From Butyricicoccus_A sp963601915 (lineage in GTDB: Bacteria; Bacillota; Clostridia; Oscillospirales; Butyricicoccaceae), in assembly GCA_963601915.1 (NCBI GenBank), contig CAVCGL010000033.1:1-13569 (forward strand): a stretch of DNA of 13,569 nt. Direction: 5' to 3'. Position numbers and translations under genes: made by a program. The notes beneath the pieces are model-generated. The model saw only the letters and a program-made list of their open reading frames with translations. It was not told the origin of the DNA and made no database searches. Position 1 is the first letter of the stretch. Each line of letters opens with the position of its first letter. Below, piece after piece: positions 5,408 to 12,432 of this stretch.

Positions 5408-7159
5408 ATGTATTTGGAACGAATTGATAGCCCAAATGATGTGAAAAAGCTGAGCTTTGAAGAAATGGATGTGCTGGCGCAGGAAATGCGTGAAGCATTG
5501 TTTCACAAGCTGAGCAAGCATGGTGGACACTTTGGACCGAATTTCGGCATGGTTGAAGCGACAATTGCTTTGCATACTGTGTTTGATTCTCCGAAAGATA
5601 AAATGGTCTTTGATGTTTCTCATCAGAGCTATTGCCATAAAATGCTGACCGGCAGAAAAGATGCTTTTTTGTATGAAGAGCATTATGATGATGTTTCCGG
5701 TTACAGTGAGCCGAGTGAGAGTGCGCATGATTTCTTTGTCATTGGTCACACATCGACCTCTGTCAGCTTGGCTTGTGGTTTGGCAAAGGGCAGAGATCTT
5801 ACCGGCGGCACGGAAAATATTATTGCCATTATCGGTGATGGTTCTCTGAGCGGCGGTGAAGCATTGGAAGGTCTGGATTTTGCATCAGAATTGAACAGCA
5901 ATCTGATTATTGTCGTCAATGACAATGATATGTCTATTGCAGAAAATCATGGCGGCTTGTATCAGAACCTCAAGCTGCTGCGTGATACCGATGGCAAGGC
6001 AGAATGCAATCTGTTCCGTGCAATGGGTCTGGATTATGTCTTTGTCAAGAATGGCAATGATATTCCGTCTTTGGTAGAAGCATTCAAGCAGGTGAAGGAC
6101 AGCACCTATCCGGTTGTCGTGCATATCTGCACGCAGAAGGGCAAGGGATACGCACCGGCAGAACAGGACAAGGAAACATGGCATTGGTGTATGCCGTTTG
6201 ATCCGGAAACCGGCAAGCCGCTGATGACATTTGAAGGCGAGGATTATTCCGAGCTGACAGCGCAGTATTTGCTGGAGAAAATGAAAAAGGATCCGGCAGT
6301 GGTTGGCATTACCTCTGCGACCCCGCCGATTTTGGGCTTTACACCGGACAGAAGAAAACTGGTGGGCAAACAGTTTGTTGATGTTGGTATTGCAGAAGAA
6401 ACGGCGGTTGCTTTGGCATCCGGCATTGCGGCAAATGGCGGCAAGCCAGTATACGGTGTGTACAGCACGTTTATTCAGCGAACCTATGACCAGCTGTCAC
6501 AGGATCTGTGCGTGAACAGCAATGCTGCGACAATTCTGGTATTTGCAGCATCGGTATATGGCATGAATGATGTGACCCATCTGGGCATTTATGATATTCC
6601 GATGATGGCGAATATTCCGAATTTGGTTTATTTGGCACCGACAACCAAGGAAGAATATATGGCGATGCTGGATTGGAGTGTAGAGCAGAAGGAACATCCG
6701 GTAGCGATTCGCGTACCGATGGCAGTTGTTTCTTCCGGCAAGCCGTGCACGAAGGATTTTGCAAAGCTCAACACCTATGAAGTGACGCAAAAGGGCAGCC
6801 GTGTTGCTGTCATTGGTCTTGGCAATTTCTATGCACTGGGTCAGGCTGCGGCACAGGAGATTGAAAAGCAGACTGGCGTTCAGCCGACAGTTATCAATCC
6901 GATGTATATCACCGGTATAGATGAAGCATTGCTGGAGAGCCTGAAGGCAGAACATGATGTCGTTATCACCGTAGAAGATGGCATTTTGGACGGCGGATTT
7001 GGCGAAAAGATTGCTCGTTTCTATGGAAGCTCTGACATGAAGGTGCTCAACTATGGTCTCAAGAAGGAATTTTTGGATCGGTATGATGCAGAAGAAGTGG
7101 TCAAGCGCAATCGTTTGACAGCAGAGCAGATGGCAGAGGATGCGGTATCTCTGCTGTAA
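5408..7159 (+). CDS. 1-deoxy-D-xylulose-5-phosphate synthase-like (DXS-family) ThDP enzyme
   Basis: A transketolase-superfamily enzyme closest to DXS, which condenses pyruvate and glyceraldehyde 3-phosphate to DXP for isoprenoids, thiamine and pyridoxal. At 583 residues it is a little shorter than DXS (~620). Seen in order: GGHFG (His41), DVSHQSYCHKMLTGR (His72), GHTSTS (113-118), ThDP/Mg motif GDGSLSGG to NDND (143-174), QKGKGYAPAE (243-252), WHWCMPFDPETG, pyrimidine-domain DVGIAEE with Glu330, YSTFIQRTYDQ (Tyr352, Phe355, Arg358), THLG (His391), and the C-terminal TVEDGILDGGFG. It departs from canonical DXS where the DRAG...DGxTH stretch is expected: here it reads AASVYGMNDVTH, losing the arginine and shifting the aspartate, and IAEQH is IAEET. 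It may thus be a paralogue with a different acceptor. Start ATG 5408 has AAGGAGG at 5394-5400. It appears monocistronic, between its own promoter and terminator. Confidence 0.8.
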   Translation: MYLERIDSPNDVKKLSFEEMDVLAQEMREALFHKLSKHGGHFGPNFGMVEATIALHTVFDSPKDKMVFDVSHQSYCHKMLTGRKDAFLYEEHYDDVSGYSEPSESAHDFFVIGHTSTSVSLACGLAKGRDLTGGTENIIAIIGDGSLSGGEALEGLDFASELNSNLIIVVNDNDMSIAENHGGLYQNLKLLRDTDGKAECNLFRAMGLDYVFVKNGNDIPSLVEAFKQVKDSTYPVVVHICTQKGKGYAPAEQDKETWHWCMPFDPETGKPLMTFEGEDYSELTAQYLLEKMKKDPAVVGITSATPPILGFTPDRRKLVGKQFVDVGIAEETAVALASGIAANGGKPVYGVYSTFIQRTYDQLSQDLCVNSNAATILVFAASVYGMNDVTHLGIYDIPMMANIPNLVYLAPTTKEEYMAMLDWSVEQKEHPVAIRVPMAVVSSGKPCTKDFAKLNTYEVTQKGSRVAVIGLGNFYALGQAAAQEIEKQTGVQPTVINPMYITGIDEALLESLKAEHDVVITVEDGILDGGFGEKIARFYGSSDMKVLNYGLKKEFLDRYDAEEVVKRNRLTAEQMAEDAVSLL

Positions 7160-7171
7160 GCAAAACACAGC

Positions 7172-7213
7172 AAAGACGGGATTGGGAAGTTTTTCTCAGT
7201 CTCGTCTTTTTTT
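7172..7213 (+). terminator. Intrinsic terminator after the DXS-like gene
   Basis: A long stem between AAGACGGGATTGGGAA (from 7173) and TTCTCAGTCTCGTCTT (ending about 7208), including several G-T pairs, is followed by a T run to 7213. The T run merges with the -35 box of the next promoter. Confidence 0.85.
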
Positions 7214-7239
7214 GATGGCACAAGCGCAGGCAATATGAT
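7212..7239 (+). promoter_or_regulatory. Putative promoter for the asparaginase gene
   Basis: TTGATG (7212-7217) and TATGAT (7234-7239) are separated by 16 bp, a good sigma-A match lying directly after the preceding terminator and 44 bases before the asparaginase start. Confidence 0.6.
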
Positions 7240-7282
7240 ACGATGAAGATACACAAGAGCAGGAGATGAGGAGGAGATTTTT

Positions 7283-8284
7283 GTGAAACATATTTTACTC
7301 ATAGCGACCGGCGGTACAATCGCATCGTCGGAATCAGCGGAAGGATTGGCACCGGCGTTAGATGTCGAACAGCTGGTGGCGTATTTGCCCGAGATGCAGT
7401 CGTTGTGCCAACTGGCGGGTGTTTCTATCATGAGCATTGACAGCACCAACATGAACCAGAAGCGCATGGGAAGCATCGCACAGACTGTTGCGCAATATTA
7501 TGATGCATATGATGGCTTTGTCATTGCACATGGAACGGATACGATGGCATATAGTGCGGCGGCGCTGACCGATATGCTGCGGCATCTCAACAAACCGGTT
7601 GTGCTCACCGGCTCACAGATTCCCATGGAAGCACCGGACACCGATGCAAAGAAAAACTTGTCCGATGCCATTCGATTTGCCTGTGAAGACATCCGCGGCG
7701 TTTTTGTCGTCTTTGATGGGATCGTGATAGAGGGCGCTCATGCGATGAAATGCCGCACACGCAGCCGCCATGCCTTTGAGAGCATCAATTTTCCTGTTGT
7801 CGCGCAGATGCAAGATAAAACCGTACAATATACACAAAACACCAGGCAATCAGCATCTTGGCATGCTATGCGTGAAAAAAGCCAGCAGGCATTTGCGGTG
7901 CAGCCGGAACTGTGTACCGATGTATTTGTCCTCAAATTGTTTCCTGGTATAGGAACAGAAATTTTTGATTACATCAAAAAGCAGTATCGCGGTGTAGTGA
8001 TAGAGAGCTTTGGCATTGGCGGCATTCCCGATGAACAGCCTGATTTGCTTGCCAAAATCCGAGAGCTTGCACAGGCGGGCGTTGCTGTTGTCATCACGAC
8101 ACAGTGCCTGTATGAAGGCGTAGATTTGGATATTTACGCTGTGGGAAAACATCTTGCCGAGCAGCCGATCCTTGTCGCAGGCACAATGACAACAGAAGCG
8201 ATTGTCATGAAGCTCATGTGGTCGCTGGCTCATTTTGATACACTGGCTGACATCAAAGCGTATATCGAATCCAACAACACCTAA
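7283..8284 (+). CDS. ansA: Type I (cytoplasmic) L-asparaginase
   Basis: Hydrolyses L-asparagine to aspartate and ammonia. The 333-residue product matches the asparaginase/glutaminase family: TGGTIAS at residues 9-15 with the nucleophile Thr12, HGTDTM at 83-88 with the second catalytic pair Thr85-Asp86, LTGSQ at 108-112, and the C-terminal domain ending with GxGGIP and a VVITTQCLYEG segment. There is no signal peptide, which fits the cytoplasmic low-affinity type I (AnsA-like) rather than the secreted type II enzymes. The start is GTG at 7283, chosen because GAGGAG (7270-7275) sits 7 bases upstream and the protein then begins MKHILLIATGGT as expected. It has its own promoter and no convincing terminator after it. 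Confidence 0.92.
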   Translation: MKHILLIATGGTIASSESAEGLAPALDVEQLVAYLPEMQSLCQLAGVSIMSIDSTNMNQKRMGSIAQTVAQYYDAYDGFVIAHGTDTMAYSAAALTDMLRHLNKPVVLTGSQIPMEAPDTDAKKNLSDAIRFACEDIRGVFVVFDGIVIEGAHAMKCRTRSRHAFESINFPVVAQMQDKTVQYTQNTRQSASWHAMREKSQQAFAVQPELCTDVFVLKLFPGIGTEIFDYIKKQYRGVVIESFGIGGIPDEQPDLLAKIRELAQAGVAVVITTQCLYEGVDLDIYAVGKHLAEQPILVAGTMTTEAIVMKLMWSLAHFDTLADIKAYIESNNT

Positions 8285-8457
8285 AAATAACACACGATAT
8301 AAAGAAAAAAGAGGGATAACTCGAAAAATAAAGAAAATCAGCAAAAAGAAACACAATCATGGATGAAAAATCAAGAACATATCCAAATCAGATTGTAAAA
8401 ATTATTCGGAAAATCCAAAAAAATGCTGTTTTTTCACGATAAAAACTGCGATATGAT
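8283..8457 (+). promoter_or_regulatory. Upstream control region and promoter of the symporter gene (copy A of a repeated region)
   Basis: The gene-free stretch 8285-8547 is A-rich. It contains a -10 box TATGAT (8452-8457) with the T-tract TTTTTT (8429-8434) 17 bp upstream in the -35 position; there is no consensus -35. It shares ordered motifs with the region before the dehydrogenase operon: AAAAATAACACA at 8283-8294, AAAGAAAAA at 8301-8309, TCGA at 8321-8324, GAAAATC at 8333-8339, AATCC at 8412-8416 and GTTTTTTC at 8428-8435. No terminator for the asparaginase gene is evident here. Confidence 0.6.
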
Positions 8458-8465
8458 AACCATGC

Positions 8466-8505
8466 AAACAGGGAGTCCGTGTGGAGAGCGAATGTCTCCC
8501 TGTTT
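8466..8505 (+). other. 5'-UTR hairpin of the symporter mRNA
   Basis: A perfect 10-bp inverted repeat, AAACAGGGAG (8466-8475) and CTCCCTGTTT (8496-8505), encloses a 20-base loop. It begins 8 bases after the predicted -10 box, so it would form at the very 5' end of the transcript. It has no T run, so it is not a standard terminator. It may stabilise the mRNA 5' end or bind a regulator. Confidence 0.6.
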
Positions 8506-8547
8506 AGAAAGTGTGTGAAATCATATCAAGAGAGGGAAAGTGAAACT

Positions 8548-10206
8548 ATGGCATTTACGTTAATTACCTTTGTCGCATTTACCATCTTGGTTGCCGTGAT
8601 CTCCTATGTGAAAACAAAGGGCGATGACCAGACAACCGCAGATGGATACTTTTTGGCAGGACGAGGCCTGCCGGGATTCGTCATTGCAGGATCCTTGCTG
8701 CTGACCAATCTATCTGCCGAACAGCTCGTCGGAACCAATGGACAGACATGGGCTGTTGGCATGAGTCCGATGGCGTTTGAGGTGCTTGCCGCGACCGCAT
8801 TGATTGTGCTGGCGCTGTGGGCAGCGCCGCGATACTTAAAGAGCGGCATCACAACTATTCCGGAGTTGATCGGCCTGCGCTTTGACCGCTCGACAAAACT
8901 GTGGTTCTGTATTGCCTATATTATTTTGTATCTGGTTGTACAGATTCCGGTTATCCTGTATTCCGGTTCGCTAGTATTTGAAAATATTTTTAATCTGTCA
9001 GGACTGTTGGGCATCACCAAGTTCCAGTCGATCTGTGTTCTGTGCATTGCAATCAGTGTCGTCGGTTCGATCTATGCGATTTTCGGTGGTCTGAAGGCAG
9101 TTGCCGTTTCGGATACGGTAAACGGTGTTGGTCTGCTGATTGGCGGTCTGATGATTCCGTTCTTTGCGCTCAATGTGCTCGGTCATGCCACAGGCAGCGA
9201 GAGCACGGTTGCCATTCTGGACGGTTGGAAGTATCTCGTTGCCAATCATGCCGATAAGCTGAATTCTATTGCGCCGATCAATGCAGAGGCTCCGGCTGTT
9301 CCGTGGCCGACTGTATTCACTGGTCTGGTGTTCTTGGGCTTGCAGTCTTGGTGCACGCATCAGTCGTTTATTCAGCGTGTCCTCGCCGCAGAAAATTTGA
9401 AAGAAGCACAGAAGGGCGCGCTGTATTGTGCCTTCCTGAAAATTGCAGGCTTTATGTTCCTCGCTTTGCCGGGCGTCATTGCCTACGCGCTGTTTGAATT
9501 GCAGGGCGATCAGGTTTCCATGATGGATGATGCATATCCGCATCTGGTGACACAGGTTATTCCGGCGCCGCTCATGGGCTTCTTTGCAGCGGTAATGTTT
9601 GGCGCGATTCTGTCCTCGTTTAACTCGGTACTCAACTCCGTCAACACCATGTTCACCATGGATATTTATCATGAGTATATCGATCCAAAGGCATCGGAAG
9701 AAAAGCTCGTCGGTGTCGGCAAGAAGGTTGGCATTGTGTTCGCTGTTGCCACCACAATCGTAGGCCCGATGGTATATTTCTTCCCGGCAGGACTCAAAAC
9801 CTTTTTGGATTCTTTCGTTATGCTGATTGGTCTGCCGGTTCTGTCCGCAGTCTTTGGCGGCTTCTTCTTCAAGTATCTGCCAAAATATGCGGCAAAGGTT
9901 ATCATGGTATTCCATGTCGTGGTATATGGCCTGTTTATGATTCTTGCACCGGCTTATCCGGGCGGTGGCACGATGCATTATCTGTACGCGGTTGCTGTTC
10001 TGTGGCCGATTGAGCTGATTATCATGGCTGTCATGAACTACCGCAACAAGAAGTCGCATCCGGACATGCAGGCGTGGGAGCAGAAGGACGTAAAGGCCGT
10101 CGATCTGACTCCGTGGAAGTACCGCAAGGTTGTCGCAGTGGTAGTCTTGGTTTGCGTTGTCGCTGTGTATATCTTCTTCTCTCCGCTGGGAATCGGCGCA
10201 GCATAA
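8548..10206 (+). CDS. Sodium:solute symporter (SSS family, YidK/SglT-like)
   Basis: Membrane transporter that takes up a solute, probably a sugar or polyol, with sodium. The 552-residue protein is very hydrophobic with about 14 membrane segments and shows SSS landmarks: YFLAGRGLPGFVIAGSLLLT after the first helix, then NLSAEQLVGTNGQTWAVGM, which is the pattern of the YidK/SglT subgroup, APRYLKSGITTIPELIGLRFD, and the signature stretch near QSWCTHQSFIQRVLAAENLKEA followed by GALYCAFLK. Start ATG 8548 is preferred over an upstream in-frame GTG at 8479, because the shorter form begins directly with the first helix (MAFTLITFVAF), has AAGAGAGGGA (8529-8538) before it, and leaves the hairpin in the leader. 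The gene stands alone, between its own promoter and a terminator. The substrate is not readable from sequence; the shared upstream region with the IolG-like operon hints at inositol or a related compound. Confidence 0.88.
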   Translation: MAFTLITFVAFTILVAVISYVKTKGDDQTTADGYFLAGRGLPGFVIAGSLLLTNLSAEQLVGTNGQTWAVGMSPMAFEVLAATALIVLALWAAPRYLKSGITTIPELIGLRFDRSTKLWFCIAYIILYLVVQIPVILYSGSLVFENIFNLSGLLGITKFQSICVLCIAISVVGSIYAIFGGLKAVAVSDTVNGVGLLIGGLMIPFFALNVLGHATGSESTVAILDGWKYLVANHADKLNSIAPINAEAPAVPWPTVFTGLVFLGLQSWCTHQSFIQRVLAAENLKEAQKGALYCAFLKIAGFMFLALPGVIAYALFELQGDQVSMMDDAYPHLVTQVIPAPLMGFFAAVMFGAILSSFNSVLNSVNTMFTMDIYHEYIDPKASEEKLVGVGKKVGIVFAVATTIVGPMVYFFPAGLKTFLDSFVMLIGLPVLSAVFGGFFFKYLPKYAAKVIMVFHVVVYGLFMILAPAYPGGGTMHYLYAVAVLWPIELIIMAVMNYRNKKSHPDMQAWEQKDVKAVDLTPWKYRKVVAVVVLVCVVAVYIFFSPLGIGAA

Positions 10207-10238
10207 ATCTATTTCTTTGATAATTCCAATCCTTTTAT

Positions 10239-10266
10239 CGGCGATTTGCCGAAAGGCAGATCGCCG
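10239..10266 (+). other. GAAA-capped hairpin in the symporter 3' UTR
   Basis: A 12-bp stem, CGGCGATTTGCC (10239-10250) with GGCAGATCGCCG (10255-10266), has one T-G pair and a GAAA tetraloop (GNRA type). It is not followed by a T run and lies 15 bases before the true terminator. Confidence 0.7.
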
Positions 10267-10281
10267 AATCTCTCCAAAACC

Positions 10282-10321
10282 AAAATCTCCGCATCCAAGT
10301 GCACGATGCGGAGATTTTTTT
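10282..10321 (+). terminator. Intrinsic terminator after the symporter gene
   Basis: A perfect 14-bp stem AAAATCTCCGCATC/GATGCGGAGATTTT (10282-10295 and 10305-10318) with a 9-base loop runs into a T tract to 10321. Confidence 0.92.
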
Positions 10322-10334
10322 GGCGCAGGAATCA

Positions 10335-10511
10335 AAAAATAACACAACATCCAAAGAAAAACCGCAAAATATTCGAGAGACATCGAGAGAAAATCTAAAA
10401 ATAAGAGAATTTTTTGAGAAATTGGGCAGGTTGCACAGAGAACATTCGTAGATAAACTGCGCAGAATCCAAAGAGAGCCGCGTTTTTTCCTGATTTTTGT
10501 CGAGATATAAT
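10335..10511 (+). promoter_or_regulatory. Upstream control region and promoter of the iolG operon (copy B of the repeated region)
   Basis: Part of the 365-base gap 10207-10571. The -10 box is TATAAT (10506-10511); the -35 position, 17 bp upstream, is TTTTTT (10483-10488), as in the symporter promoter. Shared motifs in the same order: AAAAATAACACA 10335-10346, AAAGAAAAA 10353-10361, TCGA 10373-10376, GAAAATC 10389-10395, AATCC 10465-10469, GTTTTTTC 10482-10489. A weak inverted repeat ATCACAA/TTGTGAT (10515-10521 and 10541-10547) follows at the predicted transcript start and could be an operator or leader hairpin. Confidence 0.6.
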
Positions 10512-10571
10512 AGCATCACAAGAGAAAACAACAATCTGTGTTGTGATTATGTGAGAGGAGATCATTCATCT

Positions 10572-11579
10572 ATGAAAGTAGGCATTATTGGTGCCGGCCG
10601 TATCGGCAAAGTACATGCGAAGAACATTTCCATGTTTGTTCCGGAGATGCAGATTAAGACCATTGCAGATCCATTTGCAAATGATGCAACGAGAGAGTTC
10701 GCTGCACAGTATCACATCCCGAATGTCACGACTGACGCGGCTGATATTTTAGAAGATCCGGAAATTGAAGCAGTCCTGATCTGCTCGTCCACGGACACCC
10801 ATTCGCACTTCATCATCGAAGCGGCAAAGGCAAAGAAGCACATTTTCTGCGAGAAGCCGATTGACTATGATCTGAATAAGGTACATGAGGCAATCAACGC
10901 GGCAAAGGATGCCGGCGTCAAGCTCCAGATCGGTTTCTGCCGTCGCTTTGACCACAACCATCGCGCTGTATACGATATGGTACAGCAGGGTAAGGTTGGC
11001 AAGGTCAATTTGATTAAAGTGTCTTCCCGCGATCCGGAACCACCCCCGGTGTCTTACGTCAAGGTATCCGGCGGCATCTTCTATGACATGATGATTCATG
11101 ACTTCGATATGGTTCGCTTCCTGGCAGGCTCTGAAGTAACCGAGGTATCCGCATACGGCTCCGTTCTGGTAGATCCGGGCATTGGAGAAGCAGGCGATGT
11201 CGATACTGCTGTTGTCACCTTGAAGTTTGAAAACGGTGCCATCGGTGTCATTGACAACTCTCGTAAGGCTGTTTACGGCTATGACCAGAGAGTAGAAGTA
11301 TTTGGCTCTGAGGGCTGTGCACAGGATGAGAACGACATTCCGAACACGGCTGTTCTGTCCACCGCAGAGGGCACGACCTATGGCACTGCTTATAAGGTCA
11401 TGTGGGATCGTTACACCGGCGCATTTGTCGCAGAGATGCAGGCATTTGCACAGGCAGTAGCAAACGACACGGAGACTCCGGTTACCGGCGAAGACGGTCT
11501 GTATCCGGTTCTGATGGCAGCAGCGGCAACCAAGTCTCTGCACGAAGGCCGTCCGGTTAAAATTTCGGAGGTAGAATAA
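10572..11579 (+). CDS. iolG: Gfo/Idh/MocA dehydrogenase, probable inositol 2-dehydrogenase (IolG-like)
   Basis: NAD-dependent oxidoreductase, in IolG converting myo-inositol to 2-keto-myo-inositol (scyllo-inosose). The 335-residue product opens with a Rossmann fold, VGIIGAGRIGKVHAKN (GxGxxG at 7-12), and has ICSSTDTHSHF at the cofactor edge, the family motif CEKPI (93-97, Lys95), then SSRDPEPPPVSYVKVSGGIFYDMMIHDFDM, very close to IolG proteins and carrying Asp172 and His176 of the Lys/Asp/His catalytic set. The start is ATG 10572; an upstream in-frame ATG near 10497 would place the -10 box inside the gene. GAGGAG at 10555-10560 serves as ribosome binding site. The stop overlaps the next gene by one base (TAATG). 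IolG relatives acting on other polyols cannot be excluded. Confidence 0.82.
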   Translation: MKVGIIGAGRIGKVHAKNISMFVPEMQIKTIADPFANDATREFAAQYHIPNVTTDAADILEDPEIEAVLICSSTDTHSHFIIEAAKAKKHIFCEKPIDYDLNKVHEAINAAKDAGVKLQIGFCRRFDHNHRAVYDMVQQGKVGKVNLIKVSSRDPEPPPVSYVKVSGGIFYDMMIHDFDMVRFLAGSEVTEVSAYGSVLVDPGIGEAGDVDTAVVTLKFENGAIGVIDNSRKAVYGYDQRVEVFGSEGCAQDENDIPNTAVLSTAEGTTYGTAYKVMWDRYTGAFVAEMQAFAQAVANDTETPVTGEDGLYPVLMAAAATKSLHEGRPVKISEVE

Positions 11580-12367
11580 TGGCACTGAGAAAATGCGCGT
11601 GCATTGATACCCTGTACACCGAGCTGGATTGGCTCGATCGTTTCCAGGCAGCAAAGGATGACGGCTTTGAAGCAGTAGAATTCTGGGATTGGCGCATTCG
11701 TGATCTGGATGCAACGAGAGAAGCAGCACAGAAGGCTGGCATTGCGATTTCCGGTTTTAACGGAGACGCAGATTATTCTCTGGTAGATCCGACGCACAAG
11801 GAGCCGTATCTTGCGTATCTCAAGCAGTCCATTGACGCAGCAAAGAAGATTGGCGCAACCAGCGTGACGATTCACTCTAACGCGCTGGGCGATGGCGGCA
11901 TCGTTGTCAATCACTATGACAACCTGTCTCATACCGTCAAGCTGTGCTCGATGTATGACACCTTGCTGGCTTGTGCAAAGCTGGCTGAGGAAGAGGAAAT
12001 CAATCTGAACCTTGAGGCACTGAATATCACGACCGATCATGTCGGCAACTTCCTTGCAACGACACAGATGGGCGCAGAGATTTGCCGCCTGATTGGTTCT
12101 CCGCGGCTCAAGCTGCTGTATGATGTCTACCACATGCAGATCAATGAGGGATGCATCTGCGATACGATTTCGAATTATGCCGATCAGTTCGGCCATATTC
12201 ATGTGGCAGACGCACCGGGCAGACATGAGCCGGGCACGGGTGAAATCAATTACACCAAGGTCATTCGCCATCTGGAGGCGTGCGGTTACACGGGCAGAGT
12301 GGGATATGAGCTGTTCCCGGAGACCGACACCAAGACGGCGGTAGCTGCAATCATGCAGCATTGCTAA
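11579..12367 (+). CDS. Xylose-isomerase-like TIM-barrel sugar isomerase/epimerase (hydroxypyruvate isomerase-like)
   Basis: Predicted metal-dependent isomerase, epimerase or dehydratase of the AP endonuclease 2/xylose isomerase-like fold. The 262-residue length and motifs resemble hydroxypyruvate isomerase (Hyi): NLEALN (Glu146), LLYDVYHMQI (Asp182, His185), HIHVADAPGRHEPGTGEINY (His208, Arg215, His216, Glu222) and YELFPE (Glu244), together forming the expected metal site and substrate pocket. Hyi interconverts hydroxypyruvate and tartronate semialdehyde, but the same fold includes IolE, IolI and inosose isomerases. Because translation is coupled to the IolG-like gene (one-base overlap at TAATG), a step on an inosose-like product is a reasonable inference. 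No damage is seen. Confidence 0.82.
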   Translation: MALRKCACIDTLYTELDWLDRFQAAKDDGFEAVEFWDWRIRDLDATREAAQKAGIAISGFNGDADYSLVDPTHKEPYLAYLKQSIDAAKKIGATSVTIHSNALGDGGIVVNHYDNLSHTVKLCSMYDTLLACAKLAEEEEINLNLEALNITTDHVGNFLATTQMGAEICRLIGSPRLKLLYDVYHMQINEGCICDTISNYADQFGHIHVADAPGRHEPGTGEINYTKVIRHLEACGYTGRVGYELFPETDTKTAVAAIMQHC

Positions 12368-12432
12368 TGGATTCTAACAGCAGGTAGGGCTGTTGAATAA
12401 AAATCCACAGTAGAGAGAAAAGGAGAAGAATT

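Noticed and set aside
8479..8547. GTG at 8479 as the symporter start
   Set aside because: It would add a polar segment before the first helix and overlap the 5' hairpin; ATG 8548 has a better ribosome binding site and the expected N-terminus.
8998..10383. Long reverse-strand open frame (461 codons) opposite the symporter gene
   Set aside because: It is antisense to a clearly coding membrane protein, rich in Arg, His, Asn and Gln as expected for a shadow frame, with no ribosome binding site or recognisable domain.
10497..10571. ATG near 10497 as the iolG start
   Set aside because: The -10 box would lie inside the gene and the Rossmann motif would be displaced; ATG 10572 gives the normal MKVGIIGAGRIG start.
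11411..12361. Reverse-strand open frame opposite the isomerase gene
   Set aside because: Shadow of a well-supported gene; composition is Cys/Arg-rich and matches no family.
12376..12394. Small hairpin between the isomerase and binding-protein genes as a terminator
   Set aside because: Only 6 bp (AACAGC/GCTGTT) and no T run follows; at most a processing or spacer element.
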